Shown piece by piece: positions 55,056 through 64,000 of a stretch of DNA of 64,000 bases. The first letter of the stretch is position 1. Every line of letters starts with the position of its first letter. This DNA comes from Calliopsis andreniformis (taxonomy: Eukaryota; Arthropoda; Insecta; Hymenoptera; Andrenidae). The notes below the pieces were generated by a model that did not search any database, was not told where the DNA came from, and was given only the letters and a program-made list of their open reading frames with translations. The stretch spans positions 13,556,358 to 13,620,357 of the forward strand of contig NW_027480432.1 of assembly GCF_051401765.1 (NCBI RefSeq), read 5' to 3'. The position numbers and the translations under genes are program-made.

Positions 55056-58000
55056 ATAGCACTGGAATCGATGTATGGCCTATTTTCGAGTCACATTAGT
55101 GGAATATCGCGGCGCTTGCTGAAATATTGCGAATTTCACGTCATACGTCGGCTTTAACGTTAAAGTACGCATTATATCACTGGAGTCGCTGTATGGCCTA
55201 GTTTCGTGTCACATTAGTGAAATATTGCGGCGCTTGCTGAAATATTGCGAATTTCCCGTCATACGTCGACTTTAACGTTAAAGTACGCATTATATCACTG
55301 TAATCGATGTATGGCCTAGTTTCGAGTCATACGAGTGAAATATCGCGGCGCTGGATGAAATATTGCGAATTTCACGTCATACGTCGGCTTTAACGTTAAA
55401 GTACGCATTATATCACTAGTATCGATGTATGTCCTATTTTCGAGTCACAGTAGTGGAATATGGCGGCGCTTGCTGAAATATTGCGAATTTCCCGTCATAC
55501 GTCGACTTTAACGTTAAACTACACATTATGTCACTGGAATCGCTGTATGGTCTAGTTTCGAGTCATAGTGGTGAAATATCGTGGCGCTGGATGAAATATT
55601 GCGAATTTCACGTCATACGTCGGCTTTAACGTTAAAGTACGCATTATATCACCGGAATCGATGTATGGCCTAGTTTCGAGTCATACGAGTGAAATATCGC
55701 GGCGCTGGATGAAATATTGCGAATTTCCCGTTATACGTCGACTTGAACGTTAATCTACACACTATATCACTGGATTCGCTGTATGGCCTAGTTTCGAGTC
55801 ATATTAGTGAAATATTGCGGCGCTTGCTGAAATATTGCGAATTTCCCGTCATACGTCGACTTTAACGTTAAACTACGCATTATATCACTGGAATCGATGT
55901 ATGGCCTAGTTTCGAGTCATATTAGTGAAATATCGTGGCGCTGGATGAAATATTGCGAATTTCACGTCATACGTCGGCTTTAACGTTAAAGTACGCATTA
56001 TATCACTGTAATCGATGTATAGCCTAGTTTCGAGTGATAGGAGTGAAATATCGCGGCGCTGGATGAAATATTGCGAATTGTCCGTCATACGTCGACTTTA
56101 ACGTTAAAGTACGCATTATATCAGTGGAATCGATGTATGGGCTATTTTCGAGTCACATTAGTGGAATATCGCGGCGCTGGATGAAATACTGCGAATTTCC
56201 CGTCACACGTCGACTTTAACGTTAAACTCCGCATTATAACACTGGAGTCGCTGTATGGCCTAGTTTCGAGTCATATAAATGAAATATCGTGGCTCTGGAT
56301 CAAATATTGCGAATTTCACGTTATACGTCGTTCTTTAACGTTAAAGTACGCATTATATCAATGGAGTCGCTGTATGGCCTAGTTTCGAGTCACATTAGTG
56401 AGATATTGCGACGCTTGCTGAATTGTTGCGAATTTGCCGTTATACGTCGACTTTAACGTTAAACTACGCATTATATCACTGGAATCGATGTATGGCCTAG
56501 TTTCGAGTCATATTAGTGAAATATCGTGGCGCTGGATGAAATATTGCGAATTTCACGTCATACGTCGGCTTTAACGTTAAAGTACGCATTATATCACTGG
56601 AATCGATGTATGGCCTAGTTTCGAGTCATACGAGTGAAATATCGTGGCGCTGGTTGGAATATTGCGAATTTCACGTCATACGTCGGCTTTAACGTTGAAG
56701 TACGCATTATATCACTGGAATCGATGTATGGCCTAGTTTCGAGGCATACGAGTGAAATATCGAGGCGCTGGATGAAATATTGCGAATTTCACGTCATACG
56801 TCGACTTGAACGTTAAACTACGCATTATTTCACTGTAATAGATGTATAGCCTAGTTTCGAGTGATACGAGTGAAATATCCCAGCGCTGGATGAAATATTG
56901 CGAATTGTCCGTCATACGTCGACTTTAACGTTAAAGTACGCATTATATCAGTGGAATCGATGTATGGGCTATTTTCGAGTCACATTAGTGGAATATCGCG
57001 GCGCTGGATGAAATACTGCGAATTTCCCGTCACACGTCGACTTTAACGTTAAACTCCGCATTATAACACTGGAGTCGCTGTATGGCCTAGTTTCGAGTCA
57101 TATTAGTGAAATATCGTGGCGCTGGATGAAATATTGCGAATTTCACGTCATACGTCGGCTTTAACGTTAAAGTACGCATTGTATCACTGGAAACGATGTA
57201 TGGCCTAGTTTCGTGTCACATTAGTGAAATATTGCGGCGCTTGCTGAAATATTGCGAATTTCCCGTCATACGTCGATTTGAACGTTAAACTACGCATTAT
57301 TTCACTGGATTCGGTGTATGGTCTAGTTTCGTGTCATAGTGGTGAAATATCGAGGCGCTGGATGAAATATTGCGAATTTCACATCATACGTCCACTTTAA
57401 CGTTAAACTACGCATTATTTCACTGGAATCGCTGTATGGCCTAGTTTCGAGACATATAAGTGAAATATCGTGGCTCTGGATCAAATATTGCGAATTTCAT
57501 GTTATACGTCGTTCTTTAACGTTGAAGTACGCATTATATCACTGGAGTCGCTGAATGGCCTAGTTTCGAGTCACATTAGTGAAATATTGCGGCGCTTGCT
57601 GAATTATTGCGAATTTCCCGTCACACGGCGACTTTAACGTTAAACTCCGCATTATAACACTGGAGTCGCTGTAGGGCCTAGTTTCGAGTCATATTAGTGA
57701 AATATCGTGGCGCTGGATGAAATATTGCGAATTTGACGTCATACGTCGGCTTTATCGTTAAAGTACGCATTATATCACTGTAATCGATGTATGGCCTAGT
57801 TTCGAGTCATATTAGTGAAATATCGTGGCGCTGGATGAAATATTGCGAATTTCACGTCATACGTCGGCTTTAACGTTAAAGTACGCATTATATCACTGGA
57901 ATCGATGTATGGCCTAGTTTCGAGTCATACGAGTGAAATATCGAGGCGCTGGATGGAATATTGCGAATTTCACGTCATACGTCGGCTTTAACGTTGAAGT

Positions 58001-61000
58001 ACGCATTATATCACTGGAATCAATGTATGGCCTAGTTTCGAGGCATACGAGTGAAATATCGAGGCGCTGGATGAAATATTGCGAATTTCACGTCATACGT
58101 CGACTTGAACGTTAAACTACGCATTATTTCACTGGATTCGGTGTATGGTCTAGTTTCGAGTCATAGTGGTGAAATATCGAGGCGCTGGATGGAATATTGC
58201 GAATTGTCCGTCATACGTCGACTTTAACGTTAAAGTACGCATTATATCAGTGGAATCGATGTATGGGCTATTTTCGAGTCACATTAGTGGAATATCGCGG
58301 CGCTGGATGAAATATTGCGAATTTCACGTCATACGTCGACTTGAACGTTAAACTACGCATTATTTCACTGGATTCGGTGTATGGTCTAGTTTCGAGACAT
58401 ATAAGTGAAATATCGTGGCTCTGGATCAAATATTGCGAATTTCACGTTATACGTCGTTCTTTAACGTTAAAGTACGCATTATATCACTGTAATCGATGTA
58501 TAGCCTAGTTTCGAGTCATATTAGTGAAATATCGTGGCGCTGGATGAAATATTGCGAATTTCACGTCATACGTCGGCTTTAACGTTAAAGTACGCATTAT
58601 ATCAGTGGAATCGATGTGTGGGCTATTTTCGGGTCACATTAGTGGAATATCGCGGCGCTGGATGAAATACTGCGAATTTCCCGTCACACGTCGACTTTAA
58701 CGTTAAACTCCGCATTATAACACTGGAGTCGCTGTATGGCCTAGTTTCGAGTCATATTAGTGAAATATCGTGGCGCTGGGTGAAATATTGCGAATTTCAC
58801 GTCATACGTCGGCTTTAACGTTAAAGTACGCATTATATCACTGGAATCGATGTATGGCCTAGTTTCGAGTCATACGAGTGAAATATCGAGGCGCTGGATG
58901 AAATATTGCGAATTTCACGTCATACGTCGGCTTTAACGTTGAATTACGCATTATATCACTGGAATCGATGTATGGCCTCGTTTCGAGGCATACGAGTGAA
59001 ATATCGAGGCGCTGGATGAAATATTGCGAATTTCACGTCATACGTCGACTTGAACGTTAAACTACGCATTATTTCACTGGATTCGGTGTATGGTCTAGTT
59101 TCGAGTCATAGTGGTGAAATATCGAGGCGCTGGATGAAATATTGCGAATTTCACATCATACGTCCACTTTAACGTTAAACTACGCATTATTTCACTGGAA
59201 TCGCTGTATGTCCCAGTTTCGAGACATATAAATGAAATATCGTGGCTCTGGATCAAATATTGTGAATTTCACGTTATACGTCGTTCTTTAACGTTAAAGA
59301 ACGCATTATATCACTGGAGTCGCTGTATGGCCTAGTTTCGAGTCACATTAGTGAAATATTGCGGCGCTTGCTGAATTATTGCGAATTTGCCGTTATACGT
59401 CGACTTTAACGTTAAACTACGCATTAGTTCACTGGAATCGGTGTATGGTCTAGTTTCGAGTCATAGTGGTGAAATATCGAGGCGCTGGATGAAATATTGC
59501 GAATTTCACGTCATACGTCGACTTGAACGTTAAACTACGCATTATTTCACTGTATTCGGTGTATGGTCGAGTTTCGAGTCACATTAGTGGAATATCGCGG
59601 CGCTTGCTGAAATATTGCGAATTGTCCATCATACGTCGACCTTAACGTTAAAGTACGCATTATATCAGTGGAATCGGTATATGGCCTATTTTCGAGTCAC
59701 ATTAGTGGAATATCGCGGCGCTGGATGAAATATTGCGAATTTCCCGTCACACGTCGACTTTAACGTTAAACTGCGCATGATAACACTGGAGTCGCTGTAT
59801 GGCCTAGTTTCGAGTCATATTAGTGAAATATCGTGGCGCTGGATGAAATATTACGAATTTCACGTCATACGTCGGCTTTAACGTTAAAGTACGCGTTGTA
59901 TCACTGGAATCGATGTATGGCCTAGTTTCGAGTCATACGAGTGAAATATCGCGGCGCTGGACGAAATATTGCAAATTTCCCGTTATACGTCGACTTGAAC
60001 GTTAATCTACACATTATATCACTGGATTCGCTGTATGACCTAGTTCCGAGTCATATTAGTGAAATATCGTTGGGCTGGTTGAAATATTGCAAATTTCCAG
60101 TTAGACGTCGACTTTAACGTTAAACTACGCATTATTTCACTGGAATCGATGTATGGCCTAGTTTCGAGTCACATTAGTAGAATATTGCGGCGCTTGCTGA
60201 AATATTGCGAATTTCACGTCGTACGTCGGCTTTAACGTTAAAGTACGCATTATATCACTGGAGTCGCTGTATGGCCTAGTTTCGAGTCACATTAGTGAAA
60301 TAGTGCGGCGCTTGCTGAATTATTGCGAATTTCCCGTTACACGTCGACTTTAACGTTAAACTACGCAATATTTCACTGGTATCGGTGTATGGTCTAGTTT
60401 CGAGTCATGGTGGCGAAATATCGAGGCGCTGGATGAAATATTGCGAATTTCACGTCATACGTCGGCTTTAACGTTAAAGTTCTCATTATATCACTGTAAT
60501 CGATGTATGGCCTAGTTTCGAGTCATACGAGTGAAATATCGTGGCGCTGGATGAAATATTGCGCATTTCACGTCATACGTCGGCTTTAACGTTAAAGTAC
60601 GCATTATATCACTGTAATCGATGTATAGCCTAGTTTCGAGTCATACGAGTGAAATATCGCGGCGCTGGATGAAATATTGCGAGTTTCACGTCATACGTCG
60701 GCTTTAACGTTAAAGTACGCATTATATCACTAGAATTGATGTATGTCCCATTTTCGAGTCACATTAGTGAAATATCGTGGCGCTGGATGAAATATTACGA
60801 ATTTCACGTCATACGTCGGCTTGAACGTTAAAGTACGCATTATATCACTGTAATCGATGTATGGCCTAGTTTCGAGTCATCCGAGTGAAATATCGCGGCG
60901 CTGGATGAAATATTGCGAATTTCACGTCATACGTCGGCTTTAACGTTAAAGTACGCATTATATCACTAGAATCGATGTATGTCCTATTTTCGAGTCACAT

Positions 61001-64000
61001 TAGTGAAATATCGTGGCGCTGGATGAAATATTACGAATTTCACGTCATACGTCGGCTTTAACGTTAAAGTACGCATTATATCACTGGAATCGATGTATGG
61101 CCTAGTTTCGAGTCATACGAGTGAAATATCGCGGCGCTGGATGAAATATTGCGAATTTCACGTCATACGTCGGCTTTAACGTTGAAGTACGCATTATATC
61201 ACTGGAATCGATGTATGGCCTAGTTTCGAGGCATACGAGTGAAATATCGAGGCGCTGGATGAAATATTGCGAACTTCACGTCATACGTCGACTTGAACGT
61301 TAAACTACGCATTATTTCACTGTAATCGATGTATAGCCTAGTTTCGAGTGATACGAGTGAAATATCCCGGCGCTGGATGAAATATTGCGAATTGTCCGTC
61401 ATACGTCGACTTTAACGTTAAAGTACGCATTATATCAGTGGAATCGATGTATGGGCTATTTTCGAGTCACATTAGTGGAATATCGCGGCGCTGGATGAAA
61501 TACTGCGAATTTCCCGTCACACGTCGACTTTAACGTTAAACTCCGCATTATAACACTGGAGTCGCTGTATGGCCTAGTTTCGAGTCATATTAGTGAAATA
61601 TCGTGGCGCTGGATGAAATATTGCGAATTTCACGTCATACGTCGGCTTTAACGTTAAAGTACGCATTATATCACTGGAATCGATGTATGGCCTAGTTTCG
61701 AGTCATACGAGTGAAATATCGAGGCGCTGGATGAAATATTGCGAATTTCACGTCATACGTCGGCTTTAACGTTGAAGTACGCATTATATCACTGGAATCG
61801 ATGTATGGCCTAGTTTCGAGGCATACGAGTGAAATATCGAGGCGCTGGATGAAATATTGCGAATTTCACGTCATACTTCGGCTTTAACGTTAAAGTACGC
61901 ATTATATCACTGGAATCGGTGTATGGTATAGTTTCGAGTCATAGTGGTGAAATATCGAGGCGCTTGCTGAAATATTGCGAATTTCACGTCATACGTCGGC
62001 TTTAACGTTAAAGTACGCATTATATCACTGGAGTCGCTGTATGGCCTAGTTTCGTGTCACATTAGTGAAATATTGCGGCGCTTGCTGAAATATTGCGAAT
62101 TTCCCGTCATACGTCGATTTGAACGTTAAACTACGCATTATTTCACTGGATTCGGTGTATGGTCTAGTTTCGTGTCATAGTGCTGAAATATCGAGGCGCT
62201 GGATGAAATATTGCGAATTTCACATCATACGTCCACTTTAACGTTAAACTACGCATTATTTCACTGGAATCGCTGTATGGCCTAGTTTCGAGACATAGTA
62301 GTGAAATATCGAGGCGCTGGATGAAATATTGCGAATTTCCCGTCACACGTCGGCTTTAACGTTAAACTACGCAATATTTCACTGGTATCGGTGTATGGTC
62401 TAGTTTCGAGTCATAGTGGTGAAATATCGAGGCGCTGGATGAAATATTGCGAATTTCACGTCATACGTCGGCTTTAACGTTAAACTACGCATTATTTCAC
62501 TGGATTCGGTGTATGGTCTAGTTTCGAGTCATAGTGGTGAAATATCGAGGCGCTGGATGAAATATTGCGAATTTCCCGTTATACGTCGACTTGAACGTTA
62601 ATCTACACATTATATCAGTGGATTCGCTGTATGGCCTAGTTCCGAGTCATATTAGTGAAATATCGTTGGGCTGGTTGAAATATTGCGAATTTCCCGTTAG
62701 ACGTCGACTTTAACGTTAAGCTACGCATTATTTCACTGGAATCGATGTATGGCCTAGTTTCGAGTCACATTAGTAGAATATTGCGGCGCTTGCTGAAATA
62801 TTGCGAATTTCACGTCATACGTCGGCTTTAACGTTAAAGTACGCATTATATCACTGGAGTCGCCGTATGGCCTAGTTTCGAGTCACATTAGTGAAATATC
62901 GTGGCGCTGGATGAAATATTACGAATTTCACGTCATACGTCGGCTTGAACGTTAAAGTACGCATTATATCACTGTAATCGATGTATGGCCTAGTTTCGAG
63001 TCATACGTGTGAAATATCGCGGCGCTGGATGAAATATTGCGAATTTCACGTCATACGTCGGCTTTAACGTTAAAGTACGCATTATATCACTAGAATCGAT
63101 GTATGTCCTATTTTCGAGTCACATTAGTGAAATATCGTGGCGCTGGATGAAATATTACGAATTTCACGTCATACGTCGGCTTTAACGTTAAAGTACGCAT
63201 TATATCACTGGAATCGATGTATGGCCTAGTTTCGAGTCATACGAGTGAAATATCGCGGCGCTGGATGAAATATTGCGAATTTCACGTCATACGTCGGCTT
63301 TAACGTTGAAGTACGCATTATATCACTGGAATCGATGTATGGCCTAGTTTCGAGGCATACGAGTGAAATATCGAGGCGCTGGATGAAATATTGCGAACTT
63401 CACGTCATACGTCGACTTGAACGTTAAACTACGCATTATTTCACTGTAATCGATGTATAGCCTAGTTTCGAGTGATACGAGTGAAATATACCGGCGCAGG
63501 ATGAAATATTGCGAATTATCCGTCATACGTCGACTTTAACGTTAAAGTACGCATTATATCAGTGGAATCGATGTATGGGCTATTTTCGAGTCACATTAGT
63601 GGAATATCGCAGCGCTGGATGAAATACTGCGAATTTCCCGTCACACGTCGACTTTAACGTTAAACTCCGCATTATAACACTGGAGTCGCTGTATGGCCTA
63701 GTTTCGAGTCATATTAGTGAAATATCGTGGCGCTGGATGAAATATTGCGAATTTCACGTCATACGTCGGCTTTAACGTTAAAGTACGCATTATATCACTG
63801 GAATCGATGTATGGCCTAGTTTCGAGTCATACGAGTGAAATATCGAGGCGCTGGATGAAATATTGCGAATTTCACGTCATACGTCGGCTTTAACGTTGAA
63901 GTACGCATTATATCACTGGAATCGATGTATGGCCTAGTTTCGAGGCATACGAGTGAAATATCGAGGCATTGGATGAAATATTGCGAATTTCACGTCATAC
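55056..64000. repeat. Satellite subfamily B
   Basis: Monomers typically read gaatcgatgtatggcctag, gagtcatacgagtgaaatat, ggcgctggatgaaat and cggctttaacgttaaagtac. Variants with cttgctgaaat and ttaaactacgc alternate. Long-range copies occur at 18 monomers (60961 against 63085) and a 22-monomer offset (60025 against 62621). Confidence 0.85.

Larger units (their letters stand above)
51135..64000. repeat. 118-bp satellite DNA array
   Basis: About 109 tandem monomers of 118 bp fill the rest of the window and run off its end. The period is measured directly: the word gcattat recurs at 51746/51864 and 55877/55995. Each monomer contains gcattatatcactg, cctagtttcga-tcat, gtgaaatatc, atgaaatat-gcgaatttcacgtc and a palindrome on aacgtt. 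Reading frames of about 60 codons found inside are by-products of the repeat. Confidence 0.97.

Noticed and set aside
55906..63526. Repeated 60-codon frames in the satellite
   Set aside because: They span about one and a half 118-bp monomers, have no start context, and recur simply because the monomers recur.

Overview
The window looks like transposon-dense, heterochromatic DNA from an insect, probably a hymenopteran. I infer this from the AT-rich background, the mix of Helitron, copia, gypsy, R1-type LINE and Polinton sequences, short GT-AG introns, tracts built on an 11-bp unit that contains the insect telomere word TTAGG, and a 12.9-kb satellite array. The species cannot be named from the sequence. 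No conserved host housekeeping gene, tRNA or rRNA was recognised.

Layout. 1-5577: an element with long (about 550 bp) imperfect inverted repeats, carrying two small spliced genes. One, on the plus strand, has an RGG tail. The other, on the minus strand, encodes an acidic N-terminus, Gln/Pro repeats and a basic tail. 5.6-8.1 kb: repeats and AT-rich DNA. 8.2-15.9 kb: a very large Helitron-type protein with two Ulp1-like cysteine-protease domains, an HUH/two-tyrosine Rep, a PIF1-like helicase and a ubiquitin-specific protease domain broken by a frameshift. 16.2-17.4 kb: a large inverted-repeat element. 18.3-22.6 kb: a decayed copia-type retrotransposon interrupted by a nested foldback element. 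24.1-26.3 kb: a deleted R1-type LINE on the minus strand. 28.9-29.2 kb: the last piece of a gypsy-type integrase. 29.7 kb: a 114-bp LINE tail with target-site duplication inside a palindrome.

31.3-35.5 kb: a decayed Polinton/Maverick, with a protein-primed-type DNA polymerase B converging on an integrase with a chromodomain. 36.7-38.7 kb: an I/Jockey-like LINE fused to an R1-type reverse-transcriptase fragment. 42.5-43.4 kb: a second spliced RGG-tail gene with Thr/Pro repeats. 43.5-50.1 kb: a nearly complete GC-rich R1-clade LINE with a 17-bp target-site duplication, inserted beside a telomere-like tract. 51.1-64.0 kb: a 118-bp satellite in two subfamilies with higher-order organisation.

Most coding sequence belongs to mobile elements, each encoding its own replication or integration functions, and most copies are broken. 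The strongest candidates for something little described are the Helitron with SUMO-protease-like plus deubiquitinase-like domains, and the family of small spliced low-complexity/RGG genes, one of which lies inside the long-inverted-repeat element.
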